A stretch of DNA of 64,000 nt, taken from positions 1 through 64,000 of the forward strand of contig JAPLKS010000005.1 in the NCBI GenBank assembly GCA_026387915.1. Direction: 5' to 3'. This document shows positions 26,155 to 34,211 of the stretch, piece by piece; within the stretch, counting starts at the first letter, position 1; every line of letters begins with the position of its first letter. The translations under genes and the position numbers were made by a program. This DNA comes from Gemmatimonadota bacterium. GTDB lineage: Bacteria > Gemmatimonadota > Gemmatimonadetes > Gemmatimonadales > Gemmatimonadaceae. The notes beneath the pieces were generated by a model. That model worked only from the letters and a program-made list of their open reading frames with translations. It did not search any database and was not told where the DNA came from.

Positions 26155-27447
26155 TCAGCGCGCCCCTCCGACGAGTGCTTGATAGACCAGATTCGAGAAC
26201 TTGGTGGCGATTCCCGAAGTGTTCGGCAGCTGGTTCACCATCAGCACGATCACCAGCCCCTCAGCGGGGTCCACCTTGTAGTTGGAGCCGTAGGCGCCGC
26301 CCCAGCCAAAGGTGCCGACCGACGCGGAGCCCGAGGCGCCGTAGCGCTCTGTGATCTGAAAACCGAGCCCCCACCCCATGCCGTCGCCGGCGAGGGTGCC
26401 CACCTGATTGGTGGTCATCAGCCCCACGGTGTGCGGCGCGAGAATGCGTTTACCGTCGAGCGTGCCGCGACGGCGGATCATTTCTAAGAAGCGCGCGTAG
26501 TCGTGCGCAGTTGAAAGGAGTCCGGCACCACCGGCAAAGCTCCGGCGCGGGCCGTCCACGTAGTCGCCCTGCCCACGCGGCCCTTCGGGCGCACGCACGG
26601 CATGCCCCGTATTGTCGCTGCCGTACACCACGGCGAGTCGGTCACGCTTGGCCGGCGGCAAATAGAAATGCGTGTCGGTCATGCCGAGCGGCCCTGTGAT
26701 GCGCTCGCGAATGAATTCGTCGAGCGGCTTGCCACTCGCACGCTCTACCACGCAGCCGAGGATGTCGGTGTTGTAGCCATAGACCCACGCGGCGCCAGGC
26801 TGCGACACGAAGGGCAAGGTGCCGAGCCGCTCCATCGATTCGCAGATCGGCTCGTTTTTGTCGGCTGTGTACCAACCAAAGCCTGCGGCGGGGCCGAGGC
26901 CTTTGGCTTCGTAGAGCGGCGCGACGAGAGCGTCCGTACCATACGACACGCCCGATGTGTGCGTGAGCAGATCCTTGATGGTGATGGCCCGCTTGGCCGG
27001 CACAATCGCGCGGCCGGTGTCGGTGCGCACGGCGACCGTGGTTTTCGCGAAGGTTGGAATCCAGTTGCTCACCGGGTCTTCGAGCGTGAGCTTCCCTTCT
27101 TCCATCAAGATGAGTGCGGCGACACTTGTAATGGCTTTGGTTTGCGACGCGATGCGGAAGATGCCGTCGGCCGTCATTTTGCGAGTGGCTTCACGATCGC
27201 TCCACCCCACCGCGTGCTCGTATTCCACCTTGCCGTCGTGAAGCACGAGGGCCACCACACCGCCGACGCGGCGCTCGGTGACATAGTTGTCGAGCACGGC
27301 GTCGATGCGTGCGAGTCGGTCCTTGGCGAAGACAGGTGCGGCAGCGGAAGGTGCTTTTGCGGCAGGCTGCTGTGCGCCGAGCGCGAGCGGGGCCAAGAGC
27401 GCGGACAACAGCACGCGTTGCACCGACGCACGGATGTTCCAGATCAT
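26155..27447 (-). CDS. Exported serine hydrolase (beta-lactamase / class C PBP fold)
   Basis: 430 residues. The signal peptide (RVLLSALLAPLALGAQQ) leads into a beta-lactamase-fold domain with the nucleophile motif S101-Q-T-K104 (FRIASQTKAITS), a YGYNTDILG segment at the YxN site and GWGGAYGSNYKVDP near the C-terminus at the K/HxG position. Members of this family are esterases, D-aminopeptidases or carboxypeptidases, and few are true beta-lactamases. It sits between the dehydrogenase small-subunit gene (42 bases) and the M1 peptidase (101 bases). Confidence 0.85.
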   Translation of the reverse strand: MIWNIRASVQRVLLSALLAPLALGAQQPAAKAPSAAAPVFAKDRLARIDAVLDNYVTERRVGGVVALVLHDGKVEYEHAVGWSDREATRKMTADGIFRIASQTKAITSVAALILMEEGKLTLEDPVSNWIPTFAKTTVAVRTDTGRAIVPAKRAITIKDLLTHTSGVSYGTDALVAPLYEAKGLGPAAGFGWYTADKNEPICESMERLGTLPFVSQPGAAWVYGYNTDILGCVVERASGKPLDEFIRERITGPLGMTDTHFYLPPAKRDRLAVVYGSDNTGHAVRAPEGPRGQGDYVDGPRRSFAGGAGLLSTAHDYARFLEMIRRRGTLDGKRILAPHTVGLMTTNQVGTLAGDGMGWGLGFQITERYGASGSASVGTFGWGGAYGSNYKVDPAEGLVIVLMVNQLPNTSGIATKFSNLVYQALVGGAR

Positions 27448-27489
27448 CGCATTCTCCGTAAAGCAGACGGCGTGTGCCGCCCGCGGTAG

Positions 27490-28119
27490 CTACTCGCCCT
27501 GCACGGGCACGCGCGACTTCATCACATCGTAGGTGACACCCAGTTTGTCGAGCGCTGGCTTGGGACACCCCGGCCATTCGGGAATCGCCTGATTACCGAT
27601 GTACTGCAAATCGTCCACACCCATTTTACTGGAGTAGAATCCACTCGCCGTGAAGTCGCGCAGGCGATTGAAGTGCGCCACCCCTTCGGCGAGTTCCTTG
27701 GTGGCCTTGCGCGGCCATGCAATCTGATCGAGAAGAGCGCGCCGTTCAGCTGGCGTGCATTTAACAAAGTTCTTGTGATACGTGTTGAAGGCAAAGCCGT
27801 CGATCCACCGCAGTCCTTCGCGCATCCAGTTGTACGACGGCGCGTAGTCCTTGCAGATGAAGTCCATGAACTCTGGGACGCCGGCATCGGTGGCGCTCCC
27901 CGAGCGGGCGTCCTTGGGGATGATCAAGTCGACGAGCACGCGCACTTGCTTCCATTCGTCGGCGTGGAACCATTGCGGCGTGTACGCGGAACCGGCGGCT
28001 TGGTCGTCGAGCGCGCGCATGGCGTGTTCGGCGGCGCGCATGGCGTCGGCGGGCGCAATGGGAGTGAACACCAGCGGCGCGACTGCGGCCGCCTTGAGGA
28101 GATCGCGGCGCGTGGTCAC
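27490..28119 (-). CDS. Tat-exported small subunit of a GMC dehydrogenase (gluconate 2-dehydrogenase subunit 3 family)
   Basis: 209 residues with a twin-arginine signal (TTRRDLLKAAAVAPLVFTP). The mature part matches the subunit-3 family: EWKQVRVLVDLIIPKDARSGSATDAGVPEFMDFI, then helices with Trp and Tyr (YNWMREGLRWID) and a Cys near the C-terminus. Family members carry a signal-less GMC partner through Tat as a hitchhiker. The GTG start at 28119 overlaps the stop of the GMC gene by 4 bases, which supports a complex made in equal amounts. Its likely role is assembly and export of the neighbouring dehydrogenase. Confidence 0.87.
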   Translation of the reverse strand: MTTRRDLLKAAAVAPLVFTPIAPADAMRAAEHAMRALDDQAAGSAYTPQWFHADEWKQVRVLVDLIIPKDARSGSATDAGVPEFMDFICKDYAPSYNWMREGLRWIDGFAFNTYHKNFVKCTPAERRALLDQIAWPRKATKELAEGVAHFNRLRDFTASGFYSSKMGVDDLQYIGNQAIPEWPGCPKPALDKLGVTYDVMKSRVPVQGE

Positions 28120-29810
28120 AGGCTACGCTCCTTCACCGCTTTGGCAATGAAGTCCGACGTTTTCCAGGACAGCGCAAGAATGGTCCACGTGGGGTTCTTA
28201 TCAGCCTGCGTAACAAAGGGCGCGCCGTCCGTCACAAACAAATTCTTGCATTCCCACGCCTGACAATTCGCATTGAGCGCCGACGTTTTGGGATCGTTGC
28301 CCATGCGCACACCACCCACCTCGTGAATGATCGAGCCGCCATTGCCAATGCCGTAGCCGCGATCCTTGCCAGGCATCGGCGAAAACACTTCGCCGCCCAT
28401 TTCGGCAATGAGCGCACGGAAAGTTTCCTGCATGTGCTTGGCTTGGTTCAGCTCGTAATCCGTCCACTCCCAGTGGAATTTGAGCACCGGAATGCCATAG
28501 CGATCCTTTTTGCTCGGATCGATTTCGCAGAACGATTTCTCGTTGGGGATCATCTCGCCACGGCCATCAAAGCCGACGGTCGCACCATAGTAGTGGCGAT
28601 AGTCGGCCTTGAGGTCGGCGCCGTAGCCACCGCCGTTGGGATAACGATGAATGCCACCCATGAACCCAGCGCCCGGCACGCTGCGCCCGCCCCACACTTC
28701 AATGTGATAGCCGCGTGGGAAGTCGAGTTTTTTATTGTCGAGCCACCAAGGCATATACACGTGCATACCGCCCACGCCGTCGCAGTTGTGCGAGGGGGAA
28801 TCCATCATCTTCGGAATGAAGCCTCCCACGCCAGCGCCCACGGTGTCGGTGATGTATTTGCCCACCACACCGCTGCTATTGGCGAGTCCGTTGGGATGCT
28901 TGGCCGACTTGGAGTTGAGCAACAACCGCGCCGACTCGCAGGCACTTGCTGCGAGCACCACGATTTTGGCGTTGACGTGCCGGTCTTCACCTGTGTGCTT
29001 GTCGACGTAGCTGACACCGGTGGCCTGCCCTTGGTCATCCGTCGTGATTTCGCGCGCCATCGCGTTGGTGAGCAACGTCAGGCGCCCCGTTTTGAGCGCA
29101 GGCGCAATCAACACGTTGGTCGACGTGAAGTTCGCATTCACCGCGCAGCCACGATTGCACTGGCCGCAGTAGTGGCAGGCCATGCGTCCATTCACTGGCT
29201 TGGTGAGAATGGACAGGCGCGAGGGAATGCAGGTGACGTTGAGTTTATCCGACGCCTTCTTTACCAGCAGTTCGCGACACCGCGCCTTGGGCGCCGGCAG
29301 AAAATGTCCGTCGGGATGATTGCGCAGCCCTTCGTTGGAACCGAACACGCCAACGTACTTGTCGACTTTGTCGTACCAGGGCGCAATCTCGTCGTACGAG
29401 ATGGGCCAGTCGTCGCCTAATCCATCCACGCTCTTGTGGCGGAAGTCGTCGGGGCCAAAGCGGAGCGAAATACGCCCCCAGTGATTGGTGCGGCCACCCA
29501 CCATTCGCGCGCGCCACCAATCGAACTTGGTGCCCTCAGCTTTGGTGTACGGTTCTCCGTCGAGTTCCCAGCCGCCAATGCAGGCGTCGAACTCACCGAA
29601 GGGGCGCTCCTTGGTGGAGCCGCCACGCCGCGGCGTTTGCCAGGGCCAGGTGAGCATTTTGGAATCTTTGGTGTTGTCCCACGGTCCGCCGGCTTCGAGG
29701 AGCACCACATTGGCGCCGGCTTTGGTGAGGACGTGCGCGGCCATGCCGCCACCGGCTCCCGAGCCGATGATGGCCACATCATACATGAGGCGTTTAGGGG
29801 CAGTTTGCAT
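28116..29810 (-). CDS. GMC-family FAD dehydrogenase, large subunit (glucoside/gluconate dehydrogenase type)
   Basis: 564 residues from the ATG at 29810. The dinucleotide motif GSGAGGG (residues 16-22) binds FAD; a Cys-rich stretch CHYCGQCNRGC lies near residues 211-221 and may hold an iron-sulfur centre; the C-terminal GMC domain has IIHEVGGVRMG and NPTWTILAL with the catalytic His and Asn. There is no signal peptide; export would rely on the Tat small subunit encoded next. The family oxidises sugars or sugar acids in the periplasm with electrons going to a cytochrome or quinone, and glucoside 3-dehydrogenases are close relatives in form. The precise substrate is inferred from neighbours, not proven. 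Confidence 0.88.
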   Translation of the reverse strand: MQTAPKRLMYDVAIIGSGAGGGMAAHVLTKAGANVVLLEAGGPWDNTKDSKMLTWPWQTPRRGGSTKERPFGEFDACIGGWELDGEPYTKAEGTKFDWWRARMVGGRTNHWGRISLRFGPDDFRHKSVDGLGDDWPISYDEIAPWYDKVDKYVGVFGSNEGLRNHPDGHFLPAPKARCRELLVKKASDKLNVTCIPSRLSILTKPVNGRMACHYCGQCNRGCAVNANFTSTNVLIAPALKTGRLTLLTNAMAREITTDDQGQATGVSYVDKHTGEDRHVNAKIVVLAASACESARLLLNSKSAKHPNGLANSSGVVGKYITDTVGAGVGGFIPKMMDSPSHNCDGVGGMHVYMPWWLDNKKLDFPRGYHIEVWGGRSVPGAGFMGGIHRYPNGGGYGADLKADYRHYYGATVGFDGRGEMIPNEKSFCEIDPSKKDRYGIPVLKFHWEWTDYELNQAKHMQETFRALIAEMGGEVFSPMPGKDRGYGIGNGGSIIHEVGGVRMGNDPKTSALNANCQAWECKNLFVTDGAPFVTQADKNPTWTILALSWKTSDFIAKAVKERSL

Positions 29811-29835
29811 GGCCAAGAAATTGGGCGCGGGGCGG

Positions 29836-30693
29836 CTAGAAAGACAGCTGTTTGAGATACTTCGCGCTCGCCTGAATGCTGGCCAGCGCGTCCTTGGGCT
29901 GATCGTGCTCCACAAAGTAGTGCTCGATGCCGGCCTGTTTGTGTTTGGCAAGGATCCGGGGCCAGTCGATAATGCCCGACCCGACGTCGCGCATAGCAAA
30001 CTCAGGACGTGGGCTGCCGTCCTTTACGTGCACGCAGCGGAAGCGCCCGGGGTACTTGGCGAAGTAGTCGAGCGGCTCCACCCCCGCCGAGATGGCCCAG
30101 TACAGATCCATCTCAAAATCGACCAATGACGGGTCGGTTTCGCCTAGGAGGATGTCGAGCGGGCGGGCGCCATCAGCGAGGGGCTTGAGCTCCACATTGT
30201 GATTGTGGTAGCCAAACCGGAGCCCGTCGCCCACGGCGCGCTTCCCTACGGCCGCAAAACGGCCAGCGAGCGCTTTCCACTCGGCGGTTGAGGGAAGTTT
30301 GCTGGTATCGACCGAGGCCACAATCAGCCAGCGGTGCCCCAGCGCCTTGGCCGCGGCGGCCTGCCCTGGCCAGTCGCGCTCGAGGGCATCGAGGCTCACG
30401 TGGGCGCTCGGCGCCGTGAGTTTGAGGGCGTCGAGCTGGGCGCGCAATGCGGCCGGTTCTCGGGAGAAATAGCCCGCGAACTCCACTTCGCGGTACCCCG
30501 CCTCGGCCACCGCCGCGAGGGTATTTTCGACACTCTTCTGCATCTCGGTGCGCACCGTATAAAGCTGCACGCCAAAACGGTCGAGGCGTTCGCGTATGAG
30601 CGGTGCACCCGGCAGGGCGTGCAGGGCGCGAGGGAGCGCGGCCAGAGCCGCGGCGGCGGACACCGATTCGAGAAAACGGCGGCGGGTTGTCAT
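29836..30693 (-). CDS. Tat-exported sugar phosphate isomerase/epimerase-type TIM barrel
   Basis: 285 residues from the ATG at 30693, which begins TTRRRFLESVSAAAALAALP, a twin-arginine signal. The barrel has FGVQLYTVRTEM, YREVEFAGYF, RFGYHNHNVELKP (metal-site H), LVDFEMDLYWAISAG (acidic ligand), RFRCVHVKDGS (His) and HYFVEHDQP (Glu), all at the metal-ligand positions of the xylose-isomerase-like family. Exported members co-occur with GMC dehydrogenases and act on keto sugars. It is 25 bases upstream of the GMC gene and probably in the same operon. The longer start at 30711 would also keep the signal. Confidence 0.87.
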   Translation of the reverse strand: MTTRRRFLESVSAAAALAALPRALHALPGAPLIRERLDRFGVQLYTVRTEMQKSVENTLAAVAEAGYREVEFAGYFSREPAALRAQLDALKLTAPSAHVSLDALERDWPGQAAAAKALGHRWLIVASVDTSKLPSTAEWKALAGRFAAVGKRAVGDGLRFGYHNHNVELKPLADGARPLDILLGETDPSLVDFEMDLYWAISAGVEPLDYFAKYPGRFRCVHVKDGSPRPEFAMRDVGSGIIDWPRILAKHKQAGIEHYFVEHDQPKDALASIQASAKYLKQLSF

Positions 30694-30740
30694 CCTTTTA
30701 CGTTGCGACACGGCGGCAGGATGCGCAATTGCGCCGACGG

Positions 30741-31568
30741 TTATGCCTTTGGCTCCACCCGATAGCGTCGGAACCGGCGCATCTGCTTGAGGCCGATTTT
30801 CGCGAGGCGACCCGGCGCGAAGCGGCTCAAGAAGTACGCAATGCGCCCGGCACGCGGGAGCACCACCAGCTCCTCGTTCCGTTCCACGCCGAGGAGCATT
30901 TCGGCCACCCCAGCGTCGAGGGGATGAATGGCCATCGGCACGGGGTTCCGCACGGTATCGGTCGTCTGGCCAGCCCGGATGGCGGACGCATAGATATTGG
31001 TGTCGAGAAAGCCTGGGCAGAGCGCCGTCACCTTGACCCCCAACTCGGCGCCCTCCACTCGCAGCGCGCGCGAGAGCCCCACCACGGCGTGCTTACTCGC
31101 CGAATAGGGTGCGAGTGCTGGCGACACGATAAGCCCCGAGAGCGAGGCCGTATTCACGATATGCCCGCTCCGCTGCTGCACCATATATGGATACACGGCA
31201 TGAATGCCGTAGATGACGCCCATCAGGTTGACGTCGAGCACCTGCTTCCACTGCGCGAGCGTGGCGTCGCGCACTTCGCCGCGAAAACCAATGCCGGCAT
31301 TGTTGAAGAAGTAGTCAATGCGTCCGTGCTCGGCGATCACGCCATCCACCATGGCCTGCATGGCGGCGGCATCCGTCACATCGAGAGCCGACGCCGAGGC
31401 CTTGCCGCCCCGTTCACGAATTGCTGCGGCAACCAGCTCGGCGCCTGCACCGTCACGGTCCGTGGCGATGACGGTGGCGCCCTGCTTTGCCACCGATTCG
31501 GCGATGCCGCGTCCGATGCCAGAAGCGGCGCCGGTGATGCACACAATTTTGCCTAAAAAAACAGACAC
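30741..31568 (-). CDS. Short-chain dehydrogenase/reductase
   Basis: 275 residues. The classical SDR motifs are present: TGAASGIGRGIA (cofactor), DVTD, NNAG (as FFNNAGIG), and the catalytic Tyr-Lys in YSASKHAVV with Ser in TASLSG. An Asp after the second strand (ATDRDG) suggests NAD preference. The C-terminal 60 residues are basic (RMRR-type) and possibly membrane-facing. GTG at 31568 was chosen because GGAG lies five bases ahead; the longer frame to 31622 has no such site. The substrate is unknown. It may head the operon of the Tat isomerase and GMC genes (47-base gap). Confidence 0.85.
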   Translation of the reverse strand: MSVFLGKIVCITGAASGIGRGIAESVAKQGATVIATDRDGAGAELVAAAIRERGGKASASALDVTDAAAMQAMVDGVIAEHGRIDYFFNNAGIGFRGEVRDATLAQWKQVLDVNLMGVIYGIHAVYPYMVQQRSGHIVNTASLSGLIVSPALAPYSASKHAVVGLSRALRVEGAELGVKVTALCPGFLDTNIYASAIRAGQTTDTVRNPVPMAIHPLDAGVAEMLLGVERNEELVVLPRAGRIAYFLSRFAPGRLAKIGLKQMRRFRRYRVEPKA

Positions 31569-31660
31569 CGTGACTCCAGATGTGGGTGCAAGGACAATGC
31601 GAAGGTGCGGCCAGCGGCACAAGGCTTGTCGCCGAGGTGGGCGTGTGTTTCGTTTGACGG

Positions 31661-32089
31661 ATGTCGTATCTCTGGTTCAAAGCCGCGCACCTGCTCGCCG
31701 TCATCACCTGGATGTCGGGGAGCTCGTACATCTTCCGGCTCTTCGGCTTTCACGTGGAGCGACGTGCCTCCGCCGATGCGTCGGCGCTGCTCGTGGTGAT
31801 GGAGCGCCGGTTGCTGCGGATTGTGATGCTGCCCGGCGCGCTCGCCACAGTAGGGCTTGGGCTCACGATGCTGACGGTGCATCCCGAGCTGATGCACGAG
31901 CGTTGGATGCAGCTCAAGCTCGGTTCCGTGGCGGTGATGCTGTTGTACGACGGTTACGCGCATTGGGTGGCTACGCGCTTCGCGCGTGGCGACTACGTGC
32001 TCACGGCGCCGCAATGTCGCTGGCTGCATTCCGTGCCAACGACATTGCTGCTCGTGATCGTCGCCATGGTGATCGTGCGTCCCTTCTGA
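31661..32089 (+). CDS. hemJ: Protoporphyrinogen oxidase HemJ
   Basis: 142 residues and four membrane helices. HemJ oxidises protoporphyrinogen IX to protoporphyrin IX, the penultimate heme step, in the inner membrane. The N-terminus WFKAAHLLAVITWMSG holds the conserved His, and WMQLKLGSVAVMLLYDGY holds the conserved Lys that follows; a C-terminal hydrophobic helix ends VPTTLLLVIVAMVIV. No other heme-synthesis gene is adjacent; ctaA lies 7 kb away. Divergent from the SDR gene with a 92-base gap. Confidence 0.87.
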   Translation: MSYLWFKAAHLLAVITWMSGSSYIFRLFGFHVERRASADASALLVVMERRLLRIVMLPGALATVGLGLTMLTVHPELMHERWMQLKLGSVAVMLLYDGYAHWVATRFARGDYVLTAPQCRWLHSVPTTLLLVIVAMVIVRPF

Positions 32090-32104
32090 GGTGCGCCGCC
32101 TGAG

Positions 32105-33661
32105 TTACGGCTTGGCGGCGGGGCGCAGCACCAGATCTTGAAAGTCAAAGCTGAAGTCGACCCCTGGCGTGGGGGTCATTTTCATTTCCGTGACTTTGCC
32201 ATCCTGCACCACAAACTGCACAAAGGCATCGGCGCGAAGCGAACGATCGTTCCAGCGTGCAATAAAGGCGTCGCCCTTTTGGTGCTCCAGCGTGCCGGAC
32301 AACTCAGGGGAATGGCTGAAGCGGATGGCAAGGCGCGCGCCTTCCTGCGTGACCGACACGTCGCCGTACCAGACGTCGGTGTAGGTGGTGGCGTAGCGCG
32401 CGAGCGGAAGCGTTGGGCGCACGGTCGTGTCGCGCGTGGTCTGCGTTGTGGTGGCTTTTGCGAGCTCGGCCATCTCGCTCGCTTCCAGCTTTTTGTAACC
32501 GCCCAACCAATCCACGGTCGGCGCACCAAGGTAGTAATCGAGTACGCGGTGTGTAATCGACTGGAACGCAGCGCTCGATTCCTGATTGGTGAATACCGCC
32601 ACCCCGAGGCGTTTGTCGGGGATCATCAAGATTTGACTGACGTACCCCGGCAGTCCTCCGGTGTGACTGAGCATTTTGTAGCCGCGGTAATCGCGCGTGC
32701 CAAAGCCAAGCGCGTAGAGGCCGAAGTTGGCGCGGAGCGGCTCCATGCCCGGCGGTGCGCTGCCGATGGGCGTGGGGGTCACGCCGGTCCAGAGTTCGCG
32801 CGCGGAAGCCGGTGACCAGAGTCGTTTGCCATCGGGCGTGCGGCCGGAGTCGAGCTGCGTGATCATCCAGCGGGCGATGTCGGTGGCGCCGCTGTTGATG
32901 CCGCCGGCGGGGTTTGTGTTGTCGCTCACCATGGGCGGTACGGCGACCACTTTGCCGTTCACATCGGCGTGCGTCGTGGCGACATTACCACCAGCGGCGG
33001 CATCGGCGTGGCGCACGGTGCTGTGCGTCATGCCGAGCGGCGTGAGGAGTTCCTTGGCCACAAACGCTTCCCACGTCATGCCGCTCACCTTCTCGATAAG
33101 TTCACCCGCCACGAGATAGAGCACATTGTCGTACGCATACGCACTGCGGAATGAGGTGGCGGGTTTGATGTAGCGCAGGCGCTGCGAGATTTCCTTGCGC
33201 GAGTACGTTGATGCGGGCCACCAGAGCAGATCGCCAGCGCCGAGGCCGAGGCCGCTGCGATGCACGAGCAGATCGCGCACGGTGATTTCGCGGGTGACAA
33301 AGGGATCGTACATCGCGAAGTCGGGGAGATAGCGCGTGACGGGCGCATCCCATTCCACTTTGCCGCGTTCCACGAGAATAGCGAGCGCCGTGGCGGTGAA
33401 GGCCTTGGTGTTGGATGCGATGCCAAATCGCGTTTCAGCGTTGACCTTGGCTGGCTCACCGAGTTTACGGACGCCAAAGCCCTGCGCGACAATGACCTTG
33501 CCGTCCTTCACAATGGCAACAGCAACCCCAGGCACGCGGAATGCCTTGAGGACGGAGGCGACGTACGCGTCGAAGTTGGGCGGCGCTGTGGGGGCTTGGG
33601 CGTGGAGTGCCGGAGTCGCGGAGAGAGCGACAATCGCGAGGAGAGTGCAGAGTGGGCGCAT
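32105..33661 (-). CDS. Secreted serine hydrolase with C-terminal DUF3471-like domain
   Basis: 518 residues. The signal peptide (TLLAIVALSATPALHAQ) precedes a beta-lactamase-fold domain with S83-N-T-K86 (FGIASNTKAF), YAYDNVLYLVAGELIEKVSG at the YxN site and HTGGLPGYVS at the HxG site; a C-terminal beta domain (about residues 410-518, ending GVDFSFDFQDLVLRP) looks like DUF3471. Such enzymes are peptidases or esterases, not confirmed beta-lactamases. It ends 15 bases from convergent hemJ. The ATG start at 33661 lies after a repeat-rich leader (33710-33756) and has no good Shine-Dalgarno sequence. Confidence 0.87.
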   Translation of the reverse strand: MRPLCTLLAIVALSATPALHAQAPTAPPNFDAYVASVLKAFRVPGVAVAIVKDGKVIVAQGFGVRKLGEPAKVNAETRFGIASNTKAFTATALAILVERGKVEWDAPVTRYLPDFAMYDPFVTREITVRDLLVHRSGLGLGAGDLLWWPASTYSRKEISQRLRYIKPATSFRSAYAYDNVLYLVAGELIEKVSGMTWEAFVAKELLTPLGMTHSTVRHADAAAGGNVATTHADVNGKVVAVPPMVSDNTNPAGGINSGATDIARWMITQLDSGRTPDGKRLWSPASARELWTGVTPTPIGSAPPGMEPLRANFGLYALGFGTRDYRGYKMLSHTGGLPGYVSQILMIPDKRLGVAVFTNQESSAAFQSITHRVLDYYLGAPTVDWLGGYKKLEASEMAELAKATTTQTTRDTTVRPTLPLARYATTYTDVWYGDVSVTQEGARLAIRFSHSPELSGTLEHQKGDAFIARWNDRSLRADAFVQFVVQDGKVTEMKMTPTPGVDFSFDFQDLVLRPAAKP

Positions 33662-33709
33662 GGGCTCGGTAAATTCAGGAGGACGATCAATGGAATACTG
33701 AAACTGAAA

Positions 33710-33756
33710 ACGGTAAACGGCCTACGGTAAACGGTTGTTCGTCTGCGGTTGTTCGT
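33710..33756. repeat. Short direct repeats in the leader of the serine hydrolase gene
   Basis: Two copies of ACGGTAAACGG (33710-33720 and 33724-33734) and two copies of CGGTTGTTCGT (33732-33742 and 33746-33756) sit in the gap downstream of the VOC gene and upstream of the serine hydrolase start. The base composition is lower in GC than the surroundings. Confidence 0.85.
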
Positions 33757-33783
33757 TGTCGGTTCACGCTGATCCGCGCCACG

Positions 33784-34158
33784 CTACCCCAACGGCTTTT
33801 CCTGCATAAACGCCATCAGGTTGCCTTCGGTATCGCGCCAGAAACTCATCCAGAGCTCGTGGTCGGGCATCCGCGCCACGAGATGCGGCTCGCGTTCCAC
33901 CGTCGCTCCCTGTGCGACGAGCGCCGAGGTGGAGGCGTCGAGATCGGATGTCTTGAAGTACAGTACAGAACCGGGCGGCGCGAGCTCCGCCTGCTCGGTG
34001 GTTGAGAGCATGAGGCGGGTCTCGCCGCAGCGGAAAAAGGCGAGGCCGGTGGTCTCGAACAAGAAAGGCAGCCCGACGGCGTCGCGATAAAACGCCGTGG
34101 CGCGCGGCACATCGTGGCACACCACGGCAATCTGACCAATACTCGACACCCCGGACAT
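33784..34158 (-). CDS. VOC-family protein
   Basis: 124 residues from the ATG at 34158. The pattern IGQIAVVCHDVPRATAFYRD, LMLSTTEQAEL and WMSFWRDTEGNLMAFM is a two-module glyoxalase fold with Glu/Asp at the metal site. It is similar in size to the VOC protein at 13298 but only loosely alike in sequence. The substrate is unknown. It follows the carboxypeptidase-regulatory gene by 53 bases on the same strand. Confidence 0.8.
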   Translation of the reverse strand: MSGVSSIGQIAVVCHDVPRATAFYRDAVGLPFLFETTGLAFFRCGETRLMLSTTEQAELAPPGSVLYFKTSDLDASTSALVAQGATVEREPHLVARMPDHELWMSFWRDTEGNLMAFMQEKPLG

Positions 34159-34211
34159 AGGTACCCCGTGAAAGAGTCGCTGCGAACATAGCGCCTCAGC
34201 GTGGACTCTCG

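Noticed and set aside
26155-27447. Beta-lactamase resistance genes
   Set aside because: Both SxxK hydrolases fit the broad serine-hydrolase family; no sign of true beta-lactamase specificity or mobile context.
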